Shown here piece by piece: positions 8,612 through 17,800 of a DNA stretch of 64,000 nt; position 1 is the stretch's first letter, and every line of letters starts with the position of its first letter. Source of the stretch: Streptomyces venezuelae (GTDB lineage: Bacteria > Actinomycetota > Actinomycetes > Streptomycetales > Streptomycetaceae); NCBI RefSeq assembly GCF_008642375.1, contig NZ_CP029194.1, positions 6,565,001 through 6,629,000 on the forward strand. Direction: 5' to 3'. A model generated the notes under the pieces. The model saw only the letters and a list, made by a program, of their open reading frames with translations, did no database searches and was not told where the DNA came from. The translations under genes were made by a program, and so were the position numbers.

Positions 8612-10483
8612 ATGACGGCCGAGCTGGTCCGGGGGCAGAACCACCCCCTGCCCGACACCCGACTGGAGATCAGGGTGTCGGCCGGTCACCCGGTCGTCGC
8701 CGGAGCCGCCCTCGGCGACGAGCAGGGCAGGGTCCCGGGCGTGGAGTGGATCGCCCACCCCGTCGCCCCCTCGCTCCCCGGTGTGGACGTCCCCCGGCAG
8801 GCCGGGGCCGATCAGCGCCTCGCCGTCGACCTGGCGGCCGTCCCGGACGCCGTCCACCGCGTCTCCGTCCTCCTGGCACTGCCCGTGGGCGCCGGCGGAC
8901 CGACCTCCTTCGGGAAGGCCGCCGCCCCCTTCGTCGCCGTCACCGGCCCCGACGGCACCGAGATCGCCAGCTACACGATCACCGGGCTCGACAGCGAGTC
9001 CGCCGTCGTCGCCCTGGAGCTCTACCGCCGCCAGGGCGCCTGGAAGGTCCGCGCGATGGGCCAGGGGTACGAGGGCGGCCTCGCCGCCCTCCTCGGCGAC
9101 CAGGGCCTGGAGCGCCCCGCCGACCTGGCCGCGTCGATCCTGGCGCCGGCGTCGGCTCCGACCGCGACTCCGGCTCCGACCGCGACTCCGGCTCCCGCCT
9201 CCGAGCCCACCCCCGCCGTTCCCGGGCCGGCCCAGACCTCCGGCGGCCCGATCAGCTACACCCACCCCCGGCGCCGGCCCGCCACGCCGGAGCCGGCTCC
9301 CACGCCCGCCCCTGCTTCCGTTCCGCAGGCGTCGCAGGGGCAGTCCGCCCCCACCCCCGTCGCCGGGGACGCGGCCGGCTGGTCCATGGACGAGCGCCTG
9401 TACAACCAGGTGTGGGGGATGTTCGAGGACCTGGCCCGTACCGCCGCCGCCTACCGCAGCGCCTGCGAGTTCGCCGAGTCCCGGCTCGACCGGGAGCTCG
9501 ACGAGACGCTCTCCGACTACCGCTCCCGGGTCGGCGGCGCGAACGACGCCGCGCGGTCGGCCGCCCGCGCCCGTCACGACGAGCTCGTGGAGCGGGCACG
9601 GGAGGTCCTGGACCGGGACCTCGCCCAGCTCGCCGTCGAGTCAGAGGTCGTCGAACCGGCACTGCCGCCCGCCTACGCCCGCTGGGACAACCCGGCCTGG
9701 CACGCCTACCGCCCGCCGGCGGAGGAGCCGATGGCCGTGCGCCTGGGCGACCTCCACCTGCCCGAGCGCACCGAGCTGCGGATCCCCATGCTCGTCCGGC
9801 TCCCGATGGAGCGCGGGCTCTGGGTGGACAGCGGGCGCGGCCGCTCGGAGGCGGCCGGCCTCCTCGACGAGACGGAGCTGCGGCGGCTCGCCCTCGACAG
9901 CGCGGTCGCGCACGCGGCCAGACTGCTCGCCGTCCACCCGCCGGGCGGCTTCGCGGTCCATGTCGTGGACGCGGCCGGGGCCGGCGCCGCCGCGCTCGCG
10001 CCGCTCGTGGACACCGGCGTGCTCGCCGCCCCGCCCGCCCGGGGCGCGGCGGGCGTCACGGCCGTCCTCGACCAGCTCACCGAGCGGGTCGACCTTCTCC
10101 AGATGGCCCTGCGGAACGGCGCGGTCGACGCGCTGCCGCCCGGTCTGGACGACGCCCGGCAGCTCCTGATCGTGCACGACTTCCCGCACGGCTTCGACGA
10201 CCGGGCGGTCACCCGGCTCCGGTACCTGGCCGACGAGGGCCCGGGCGTCGGTGTCCATCTGCTGATCGTGGCCGACCGGGAGGACGCCGCCGAGTACGGC
10301 CCCGTGCTCGATCCCCTGTGGCGCTCACTGCTGCGCCTCACCCCCGTCCCCGACGACCACCTCGCCGATCCTTGGGTCGGTCACGCGTGGTCGTACGAGC
10401 CCCCGCTCCTGCCGCCGGGCAGCCGGGTCCTCCGTCAGGTGCTCGCCCAGGTCGCGGAGGCCCGTCCGGCAAAGCGGCCCTGA
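8612..10483 (+). CDS. TerD domain fused to coiled coil and degenerate FtsK/SpoIIIE-like domain
   Basis: 623 residues from the ATG at 8612, which has GAGGGGAAAG a few bases upstream; a longer frame from 8558 lacks such a site. Residues 1-185 form a TerD-like domain (LELYRRQGAWKVRAMGQGYEGG). Residues 186-256 are a Pro/Ala/Thr linker. Residues 257-350 are long charged helices (coiled coil). Residues 373-610 resemble the FtsK/EssC ATPase core: RGLWVDSGRGRS where the Walker A loop should be (GK replaced by GR), then FAVHVVDAAG, and LLIVHDFPHGFDD with GVHLLIVADRED in place of Walker B and the following strand. It probably binds but may not hydrolyse nucleotide. The fold assignment for the last part is an inference. 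Confidence 0.75.
   Translation: MTAELVRGQNHPLPDTRLEIRVSAGHPVVAGAALGDEQGRVPGVEWIAHPVAPSLPGVDVPRQAGADQRLAVDLAAVPDAVHRVSVLLALPVGAGGPTSFGKAAAPFVAVTGPDGTEIASYTITGLDSESAVVALELYRRQGAWKVRAMGQGYEGGLAALLGDQGLERPADLAASILAPASAPTATPAPTATPAPASEPTPAVPGPAQTSGGPISYTHPRRRPATPEPAPTPAPASVPQASQGQSAPTPVAGDAAGWSMDERLYNQVWGMFEDLARTAAAYRSACEFAESRLDRELDETLSDYRSRVGGANDAARSAARARHDELVERAREVLDRDLAQLAVESEVVEPALPPAYARWDNPAWHAYRPPAEEPMAVRLGDLHLPERTELRIPMLVRLPMERGLWVDSGRGRSEAAGLLDETELRRLALDSAVAHAARLLAVHPPGGFAVHVVDAAGAGAAALAPLVDTGVLAAPPARGAAGVTAVLDQLTERVDLLQMALRNGAVDALPPGLDDARQLLIVHDFPHGFDDRAVTRLRYLADEGPGVGVHLLIVADREDAAEYGPVLDPLWRSLLRLTPVPDDHLADPWVGHAWSYEPPLLPPGSRVLRQVLAQVAEARPAKRP
9154..9195. repeat. 18-bp tandem repeat coding the Pro/Thr linker
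   Basis: The unit GGCTCCGACCGCGACTCC is present twice in tandem (9154-9171, 9172-9189) plus six more bases. It lies in the linker of the TerD-fusion gene, encoding APTATP repeats, and is likely length-variable between strains. Confidence 0.75.
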
Positions 10484-10585
10484 CCTGGCTCCGGCCACGC
10501 CTCGACCTGGCTCTGACCTGGCCTTTTGGTGGCTCTTTACCCTGCCCTTTACCTTCTCTTGGTCTTTCGGGTAGTGTTCGTGGTG

Positions 10586-10703
10586 CGGAGGGGAGTACTC
10601 CCCATGCGCGGCGTACCCGTCAATACGGACGGATCCTCGGTGATCCGATCCCGGGGCGTCGGCCCGGACGTGGTGCGAACCGCCCGGGTGGAAGAGACCT
10701 CCG
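10586..10703 (+). promoter_or_regulatory. putative yybP-ykoY (Mn2+) riboswitch upstream of terC
   Basis: The leader carries the conserved pieces of this aptamer in order: CGGAGG then GGAGTA (10586-10597), CGTCAATAC (10618-10626), and GAAGAGA before CCTCCG (10691-10703). CGGAGG/CCTCCG closes the aptamer as P1. The ribosome site of terC (10739-10744) repeats the P1 strand CGGAGG exactly, and CCTCCGGC (10698-10705) is fully complementary to GCCGGAGG (10737-10744). This suggests a translational switch: with metal, P1 holds the 3' strand and frees the ribosome site; without it, the site is masked. TerC proteins elsewhere are known members of this Mn2+ regulon. Confidence 0.75.
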
Positions 10704-10748
10704 GCAGCGACGACGCTGATCAAGTAGCCGTACGACGCCGGAGGCGCA

Positions 10749-11774
10749 GTGGACGTTTCAATGACCCTGTGGGTGCTGACCATTCTCGGTCTGGTCGCCC
10801 TCATCGGAGCCGACTTCTTCATCGGGCGGAAGCCCCATGACGTCTCGGTCAAGGAAGCCGGAATCTGGACGATCGTCTGGGTCGTGCTCGCCGTGCTCTT
10901 CGGAGTCGGTCTGCTGGTGTTCGGCAACAGCCAGGCGGCCGGGGAGTTCTTCGCCGGCTACGTCACCGAGAAGTCGCTCAGTGTCGACAACCTCTTCGTC
11001 TTCATCCTGATCATGGCGAAGTTCTCGGTCCCGTCCCACCTCCAGCAGCGCGTGCTGCTCGTGGGTGTGGTGATCGCCCTGGTCCTGCGCACGGTCTTCA
11101 TCGTCGCGGGCGCCGCGGTCATCGCGAACTTCTCGTGGGTCTTCTACATCTTCGGCGCGTTCCTGATCTACACCGCCTGGAAGCTCATCCAGGAGGCGCG
11201 TGCCGACGAGGAAGAGGAGGACTGGGAGGAGAACCGTCTCCTCAAGTCCGTCGAGAAGAAGTTCGGCGTCGCCGACAAGTACCACGGCACCAAGCTCTTC
11301 ATCCGCGTCAACGGCAAGCGCGTCCTGACCCCGCTGATGGTCGTCATGATCGCCATCGGCACCACGGACATCCTCTTCGCCCTCGACTCCATCCCGGCGA
11401 TCTTCGGCCTGACCCAGGACCCGTACATCGTCTTCACCGCCAACGCCTTCGCCCTCATGGGCCTGCGGCAGCTGTACTTCCTGATCGGCGGCCTGCTCAA
11501 GAAGCTGGTCCACCTCAGCTACGGCCTGTCGGTGATCCTCGGCTTCATCGGCGTGAAGCTCGTCCTGCACGCCCTGCACGAGTCCGGGGTGCACGTCCCG
11601 GAGATCTCCATCGGGTTCTCGCTGGCGGTCATCGGCGGCGTCCTGGTCGTCACCACGATCACCAGCCTGATCGCCTCCAAGAAGCAGTCGGAGCGAGCCG
11701 CTGCCGAGAGCGCGGCCGGCACCGACGGTGTCGAGGACGCGGACGGCGTCCAGAAGGACAGCATCGACGCCTGA
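10749..11774 (+). CDS. TerC family integral membrane protein, likely Mn2+ exporter
   Basis: 341 residues, starting at a GTG 5 bases after GGAGG (MDVSMTLWVLT). About nine membrane helices. Family signature acidic motifs are in place: EKSLSVDNLFVF (about 76-87) and LFALDSIPAIFG (about 210-221), whose Asp residues lie inside the membrane and bind metal. A charged cytoplasmic loop DEEEEDWEENR lies near residues 155-165. Family knowledge: TerC proteins such as E. coli Alx and B. subtilis YceF/YkoY export manganese, some to metalate exported enzymes. The leader riboswitch candidate supports the same role. The old tellurite name is historical. Confidence 0.92.
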   Translation: MDVSMTLWVLTILGLVALIGADFFIGRKPHDVSVKEAGIWTIVWVVLAVLFGVGLLVFGNSQAAGEFFAGYVTEKSLSVDNLFVFILIMAKFSVPSHLQQRVLLVGVVIALVLRTVFIVAGAAVIANFSWVFYIFGAFLIYTAWKLIQEARADEEEEDWEENRLLKSVEKKFGVADKYHGTKLFIRVNGKRVLTPLMVVMIAIGTTDILFALDSIPAIFGLTQDPYIVFTANAFALMGLRQLYFLIGGLLKKLVHLSYGLSVILGFIGVKLVLHALHESGVHVPEISIGFSLAVIGGVLVVTTITSLIASKKQSERAAAESAAGTDGVEDADGVQKDSIDA

Positions 11775-11785
11775 CGCGTCACCCA

Positions 11786-11831
11786 CGGCGACGGCCGGCC
11801 AGGGGCACCCGCCCCCGGCCGGCCGTCGCCG
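11786..11831. terminator. bidirectional terminator between convergent terC and MFS gene
   Basis: GGCGACGGCCGGCC at 11787-11800 pairs with GGCCGGCCGTCGCC at 11817-11830, extended to 15 bp by the flanking C/G. TTT follows on the + strand. It sits between two convergent genes and can serve both. Confidence 0.85.
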
Positions 11832-11856
11832 TTTCGTGCTCCTGTGTTCCCGGCCT

Positions 11857-13200
11857 TCAGGCCGGTGCGGCCTCCACCGCCTCGGAGGGCTCCGGCAGCG
11901 TCTCCGGCAGCAGCGCGAAGCAGCCCAGGCTGATCAGGGCCACCACGGTCAGATAGGCGGCTACACCCCAGGGCGGGCCCGAGCCGCCGTCCGCCGAGAG
12001 GGCGGTGGCGACGATCGGCGTGAGGGCGCCGCCGAGGACGCCCGCGAGGTTGTAGCCGACGGCCGCGCCCGTGCAGCGGACGCGGGGCTCGTAGAGCTCC
12101 GGGAGGTACGCGGCGATCACCGCGAACATCGTGATGAAGGCCAGCAGCGAGCCCAGGAAGCCGAGGAACATCAGGAACGGCTCCGCGGTGTGCAGCAGGG
12201 CCACCATCGGGAACATCCAGAGCGCCGAGGCCGCGCACCCCGCGAGGCACAGCGGGCGGCGGCCCCAGCGGTCGGCGAGGAGGGCCACGAAGGGCGTGGC
12301 CGCGCCCTTGACCGCCACCGCGGCCATCACACAGGTCAGCATGACCGTGCTGCTCACCCCGAGCCGCTCGGTGCCGTAGGTCAGGGCCCAGGTGGAGACG
12401 GTGTAGAACACCGCGTACCCGACGGCGAGCGCCCCGGCCGTCAGCAGCACGAGACGCCAGTGGTCGCGCGCGACCTCGGCCAGCGGGGCGCTCGCCCGCC
12501 GGCCCGACGCGGACAGCTCCTCGAACTGCGGGGTCTCCGCCAGCGAGGAACGCAGCAGCAGCCCGGCGGCCGCGAGCAGCCCCGCCGCCCAGAACGGCAC
12601 CCGCCAGCCCCAGGAGCGGAAGTCCGCGTCGCTCAGGCCCGCCGTGAGCGCCAGCATCACCCCGTTCGCGAGGAGGAAGCCGACCGCAGGGCCGATCTGC
12701 GGGAAGCTCGCCCACAGCGCGCGCCGGTTCGGCGGCGCGTGCTCGGCGGTCAGCAGGACGGCGCCGCCCCACTCGCCGCCGAGGCCGAGTCCCTGGAGGA
12801 AGCGGAGGGTGAGCAGGAGCAGGGGCGCGGCGATGCCGAGCGTCTCGTACGCGGGGACGCAGCCGACCGCGACGGTGGCGCAGCCGGTCAGGAGCAACGA
12901 GGCGAAGAGGACCGGCCGGCGGCCGTACCGGTCGCCGACGTGCCCGAAGAGGACCGAGCCCAGCGGGCGGGCGACGAAGCCGATGGCGAAGGTGCCGAAG
13001 GCGGCCAGGGTCCCGGCGAGCGGGGAGAAGGTCGGGAAGAAGAGCGGCCCGAGGACGAGGGCGGCGGCGGTCCCGTAGACGAAGAAGTCGAAGAACTCGA
13101 TGGCGGTGCCGACGAGCGAGGCGGTGGCGAGCCGGAGCATCGACGGCGGAGCGGGTGGAGCCGGGGGAGCGGGTGGGGACGGAGCGTGACTGGGGCGCAT
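11857..13200 (-). CDS. MFS transporter, metabolite:H+ symporter (MHS) type
   Basis: 447 residues. A Pro-rich leader (residues 1-20) precedes twelve predicted helices. The N-terminal pattern GTAIEFFDFFVYGTAAA (about 31-47) and FGHVGDRYGRRPVL (about 84-97) are typical of the metabolite:H+ symporter group (shikimate, alpha-ketoglutarate, citrate or proline/betaine permeases). The real start may be the Met at residue 21 (codon ending at 13140). It imports a small organic acid or osmolyte; the substrate is not readable. It stands alone on the minus strand between convergent terC and the MBL gene. Confidence 0.88.
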   Translation of the reverse strand: MRPSHAPSPPAPPAPPAPPSMLRLATASLVGTAIEFFDFFVYGTAAALVLGPLFFPTFSPLAGTLAAFGTFAIGFVARPLGSVLFGHVGDRYGRRPVLFASLLLTGCATVAVGCVPAYETLGIAAPLLLLTLRFLQGLGLGGEWGGAVLLTAEHAPPNRRALWASFPQIGPAVGFLLANGVMLALTAGLSDADFRSWGWRVPFWAAGLLAAAGLLLRSSLAETPQFEELSASGRRASAPLAEVARDHWRLVLLTAGALAVGYAVFYTVSTWALTYGTERLGVSSTVMLTCVMAAVAVKGAATPFVALLADRWGRRPLCLAGCAASALWMFPMVALLHTAEPFLMFLGFLGSLLAFITMFAVIAAYLPELYEPRVRCTGAAVGYNLAGVLGGALTPIVATALSADGGSGPPWGVAAYLTVVALISLGCFALLPETLPEPSEAVEAAPA

Positions 13201-13290
13201 GTGGCGCCAACTACCCGGCGGCCGTCCCGGTTACGGGGGCGTACGGAAGCGCGCGGCCGGTGAGCCGCGCGCTGTCGGTACGACGGCCGC

Positions 13291-13947
13291 TCACCAGCCG
13301 CGCTCGCGCCACTCCGCGAGGTGCGGCCGCTCGTCACCGAGCGTGGTGTCCTTGCCGTGGCCCGGGTAGACCCAGGACTCGTCCGGGAGGACGCCGAAGA
13401 GCTTGGTCTCCACGTCGTGGAGGAGGCTCGCGAAGGCCTCAGGGTCCTTCCAGGTGTTGCCCACCCCGCCGGGGAAGAGGCAGTCGCCGGTGAAGACGTG
13501 CGGGTGGCCGTGCGGGTCGTCGTAGACGAGGGCGATCGAGCCGGGCGTGTGCCCGACCAGCCTGCGGGCGGTCAGCTCGACCCGGCCCACCCGGATCGTG
13601 TCGCCGTCCGCGACCGGCACGTCGGTGGCGACCGGGATGCCCTCCACGTCGTCCGCCCCCGCGTAGGTCCGGGCGCCGGTCGCGGCGACGACCTCCGCCA
13701 GGGCCTGCCAGTGGTCGCCGTGCCGGTGGGTGGTGACGACGGCGGTGATGCCGTCGTCACCGATCAGCGTGAGCAGCGTGTCGGCGTCGTTGGCCGCGTC
13801 GATCAGCAGCTGCTCGCCGGTCGCCCGGCAGCGCAGCAGGTATGCGTTGTTGTCCATCGGGCCGACAGCGACCTTCGAGATCATCAGGTCCGTCAGCTCG
13901 TGCACGTCCGCCGGTCCGCCGACCTTCACACTTCCGCTGTACGTCAT
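13291..13947 (-). CDS. metallo-beta-lactamase-fold hydrolase (glyoxalase II-like)
   Basis: 218 residues, a complete single-domain MBL protein. The metal motif HRHGDH is at residues 74-79 (family form HxHxDH), GHTPGS supplies the next His and FTGDCLFPGG the bridging Asp; YPGHG near the C-terminus gives the last His. Such proteins hydrolyse thioesters or lactones (for example S-lactoyl conjugates) in the cytosol. In an organism that uses mycothiol, a mycothiol thioester is a plausible substrate, and the next gene is a mycothiol-type isomerase 38 bases upstream on the same strand, so the two may be co-transcribed. Confidence 0.9.
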   Translation of the reverse strand: MTYSGSVKVGGPADVHELTDLMISKVAVGPMDNNAYLLRCRATGEQLLIDAANDADTLLTLIGDDGITAVVTTHRHGDHWQALAEVVAATGARTYAGADDVEGIPVATDVPVADGDTIRVGRVELTARRLVGHTPGSIALVYDDPHGHPHVFTGDCLFPGGVGNTWKDPEAFASLLHDVETKLFGVLPDESWVYPGHGKDTTLGDERPHLAEWRERGW

Positions 13948-13985
13948 GGGCTCAGCCTAGCTCCGCCCACCGGCACCAGGGGGTG

Positions 13986-14675
13986 CTACAGCGGCGGGAG
14001 CGCCGGGAGCGGGCCGCCCTCGGTCTTGAGCGCGGAGCCGTCGCGGCGGCCGGCGAGCCAGCCGAGGAGCTCGGGGGCGGGGCCGGTCACGGTCACCTCG
14101 GCGCCCTCGACGGAGCCGGTGGTCCAGGTGCCCGTGCCCTCCGTCGCCACGATCCGGGTCGGCGGCACGGTCGCCTGGCCGGTGAAGCGCTCCGCGAGGA
14201 AGTCGATCTCCCGCTGGACGAACTCCTCGGGCAGGTCCTCCAGCTCGTAGCCGACACCCAGGTCGACGTGGTGCAGGGCCACCTCGGCCCAGCGGCGGAA
14301 GGGGATCCGGGAGGCGCTGTCCGTGACGCCGTTGCGGAGCTCGACGGTGCGACTCCAGTCGGCGGGCTCGGCGCCCGCGGCCTGGAAGCCGTCGCCGCTC
14401 TCGCGCACGTCGGCGAGCTGGACGGCGAGCGGCCGGTCCGCGTCGCGCTCGATGTCGGCGTCGCGGGTGGCGGCGTCGGCGTACATGGGACGGCCCTGGA
14501 GGACGTTCACCAGAGCGTCGGCGTTCCGGGCGATGTGGGCGAGGACATGGCCGCGCGTCCAGCCGGGAAGCCGTGACGGCTCGGCCGTCGCCGCGTTGTC
14601 CCAGGAGGCGGCGTCGTCCAGGAGTCGGTCGGTCGCTGCTTTGACAGAGGCGAGATCACGTTCGTGGTCGATCAT
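13986..14675 (-). CDS. maleylpyruvate isomerase-family mycothiol-dependent enzyme
   Basis: 229 residues from the ATG at 14675 (MIDHERDLASVKAATDR). The N-terminal DinB-like helical bundle has the typical LPGWTRGHVLAHIARNADAL segment (about residues 38-57), whose His is a metal ligand, and a second His in ALHHVDLG. The C-terminal part is the small domain seen in maleylpyruvate isomerase-like proteins. Family members use mycothiol and a divalent metal; the actual substrate here is unknown. Divergent from uvrA, with 155 bases between the start codons. Confidence 0.88.
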   Translation of the reverse strand: MIDHERDLASVKAATDRLLDDAASWDNAATAEPSRLPGWTRGHVLAHIARNADALVNVLQGRPMYADAATRDADIERDADRPLAVQLADVRESGDGFQAAGAEPADWSRTVELRNGVTDSASRIPFRRWAEVALHHVDLGVGYELEDLPEEFVQREIDFLAERFTGQATVPPTRIVATEGTGTWTTGSVEGAEVTVTGPAPELLGWLAGRRDGSALKTEGGPLPALPPL

Positions 14676-14830
14676 GGCGCCGACCCTAGCGCCGCCACTC
14701 GTTCGGGTGAAGCGGTCTCCACGCGGCCGGAAATCGAATGTGCGTGCTATAGGCTCGGTGGAAGCATCCGGCATCCTTGGTTGTTGGGTGTGTCAGGACA
14801 TCCGCTCTCTCAAGAAAGGTGCGGACCGGC

Positions 14831-17800
14831 GTGGCCGACCGTCTCATCGTTCGTGGCGCTCGCGAGCACAATCTCAAGAACGTCTCGCTCGACCTCCCGC
14901 GTGACTCCCTCATCGTCTTCACCGGGCTCTCGGGATCGGGCAAGTCCTCCCTCGCGTTCGACACGATCTTCGCCGAGGGGCAGCGCCGCTACGTCGAGTC
15001 GCTCTCCTCCTACGCCCGGCAGTTCCTCGGACAGATGGACAAGCCGGACGTCGACTTCATCGAAGGTCTGTCGCCCGCCGTCTCCATCGACCAGAAGTCG
15101 ACCTCGCGCAACCCGCGCTCGACGGTCGGCACCATCACGGAGGTCTACGACTACCTCCGTCTGCTCTTCGCCCGCATCGGCAAGCCGCACTGTCCCGAGT
15201 GCCGTCGGCCGATCTCCCGCCAGTCGCCGCAGGCCATCGTCGACAAGGTCCTGGACCTCCCCGAGGGCAGCCGCTTCCAGGTCCTGTCGCCGCTCGTGCG
15301 CGAGCGGAAGGGCGAGTTCGTCGACCTCTTCGCCGACCTCCAGACCAAGGGCTACAGCCGCGCCCGGGTCGACGGCGTGACCGTGCAGCTGAGCGAGCCG
15401 CCGACGCTGAAGAAGCAGGAGAAGCACACGATCGAGGTGGTCATCGACCGCCTCACGGTGAAGGACAGCGCCAAGCGCCGCCTCACCGACTCCGTCGAGA
15501 CCGCGCTCGGCCTCTCCGGCGGCATGGTCGTGCTCGACTTCGTCGACCTCCCCGAGGACGACCCCGAGCGCGAGCGGATGTACTCGGAGCACCTCTACTG
15601 CCCGTACGACGACCTGTCCTTCGAGGAGCTGGAGCCGCGCTCCTTCTCCTTCAACTCGCCCTTCGGTGCCTGCCCCGACTGCACCGGCATCGGCACGCGC
15701 ATGGAGGTCGACCCCGAGCTGATCGTCCCGGACGAGGACAAGTCGCTCGACGAGGGCGCCATCCACCCCTGGTCGCACGGGCACACCAAGGAGTACTTCG
15801 GCCGGATGATCGACGGCCTCTCCCAGGCCCTCGGCTTCCGCACCGACATCCCCTTCGCAGGCCTTCCGCAGCGGGCCAAGAAGGCCCTCATGTACGGCCA
15901 CAAGACCCAGATCGAGGTCCGCTACCGCAACCGGTACGGGCGCGAGCGCGCCTGGACCAGCCCCGCCTTCGAAGGAGCGGTCTCCTTCGTCAAGCGGCGC
16001 CACTCCGAGGCCGAGAGCGACTCCAGCCGCGAGCGCTTCGAGGGTTACATGCGCGAGGTGCCCTGCCCCACCTGTGAGGGCAGCCGCCTCAAGCCGATCG
16101 TCCTCGCGGTCACGGTCATGGACCGGTCCATCGCCGAGGTCTCCGCGATGTCCATCAGCGACTGCGCCGAGTTCCTCTCCCGGCTGACGCTCAACGCCCG
16201 CGACAAGAAGATCGCCGAGCGGGTCCTCAAGGAGGTCAACGAGCGGCTGCGCTTCCTCGTCGACGTCGGCCTCGACTACCTCTCCCTCAACCGGGCGGCG
16301 GGCACGCTCTCCGGCGGCGAGGCCCAGCGCATCCGGCTCGCCACCCAGATCGGCTCCGGCCTGGTCGGCGTGCTGTACGTGCTCGACGAGCCGTCCATCG
16401 GCCTCCACCAGCGCGACAACCACCGCCTCATCGAGACCCTGGTCCGGCTCCGGGACATGGGCAACACGCTCATCGTCGTCGAGCACGACGAGGACACCAT
16501 CAAGGTCGCCGACTGGGTCGTCGACATCGGCCCCGGCGCCGGCGAGCACGGCGGCAAGGTCGTCCACTCCGGCTCCCTGAAGGAGCTCCTCGCCAACGAG
16601 GAGTCCATGACCGGGCAGTACCTGTCCGGCCGCCGCGTGATCGCCACCCCGGACATCCGCCGCCCGGTGGACCCCGGGCGTCGGCTCACCGTCCACGGGG
16701 CCCGCGAGAACAACCTGCGGGACATCGACGTCTCCTTCCCGCTGGGCGTCCTCACGGCCGTCACGGGCGTCTCGGGCTCCGGCAAGTCGACCCTGGTCAA
16801 CGACATCCTCTACACGCACCTGGCGCGTGAGCTGAACGGCGCCAAGTCGGTGCCCGGGCGGCACACGCGCGTGGACGGCGACGACCTCGTCGACAAGGTC
16901 GTGCACGTCGACCAGTCCCCGATCGGCCGCACCCCCCGGTCGAACCCGGCGACCTACACCGGGGTCTTCGACCACGTCCGCAAGCTCTTCGCGGAGACGA
17001 TGGAGGCCAAGGTCCGGGGCTACCTGCCCGGTCGGTTCTCCTTCAACGTCAAGGGCGGCCGCTGCGAGAACTGCTCCGGCGACGGCACGATCAAGATCGA
17101 GATGAACTTCCTCCCGGACGTCTACGTCCCGTGCGAGGTCTGCCACGGCGACCGGTACAACCGGGAGACCCTGGAGGTCCACTACAAGGGCAAGTCCATC
17201 GCCGAGGTCCTGAACATGCCGATCGAGGAGGCCCTCGACTTCTTCGAGGCCGTCCCGACCATCGCGCGCCACCTCCGCACGCTCAACGAGGTCGGCCTGG
17301 GCTACGTCCGCCTCGGACAGTCCGCCCCGACGCTCTCCGGCGGCGAAGCCCAGCGCGTGAAGCTCGCCTCCGAGCTCCAGAAGCGTTCGACGGGCCGCAC
17401 GGTCTACGTCCTGGACGAGCCGACCACGGGTCTGCACTTCGAGGACATCTCGAAGCTGATCAAGGTCCTCTCCGGCCTGGTCGACAAGGGCAACTCGGTG
17501 ATCGTCATCGAGCACAACCTCGATGTCATCAAGACCGCCGACTGGGTCATCGACATGGGTCCCGAGGGCGGCAGCGGCGGCGGCCTGGTGATCGCCGAGG
17601 GCACGCCGGAGGAGGTCGCCTCGGTTCCGGCGAGCCACACCGGCAAGTTCCTCCGCGAGATCCTCGACGCCGACCGGATCAGCGACGCCGGCGGGTCCGT
17701 CCCTGCGCCGCGGGGAGCGAAGAAGGCGGCGGCGAAGAAGGCGCCCGCCAAGAAGTCCGCCGCCCCGGCGAAGAAGGCGGCCGCCAAGACGGCAGCGGCG

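Noticed and set aside
10604..10840. Short open frame starting in the terC leader (MRGVPVNTDGSS...)
   Set aside because: It overlaps the conserved riboswitch blocks and runs into terC in another frame. The base conservation is better explained by RNA structure.
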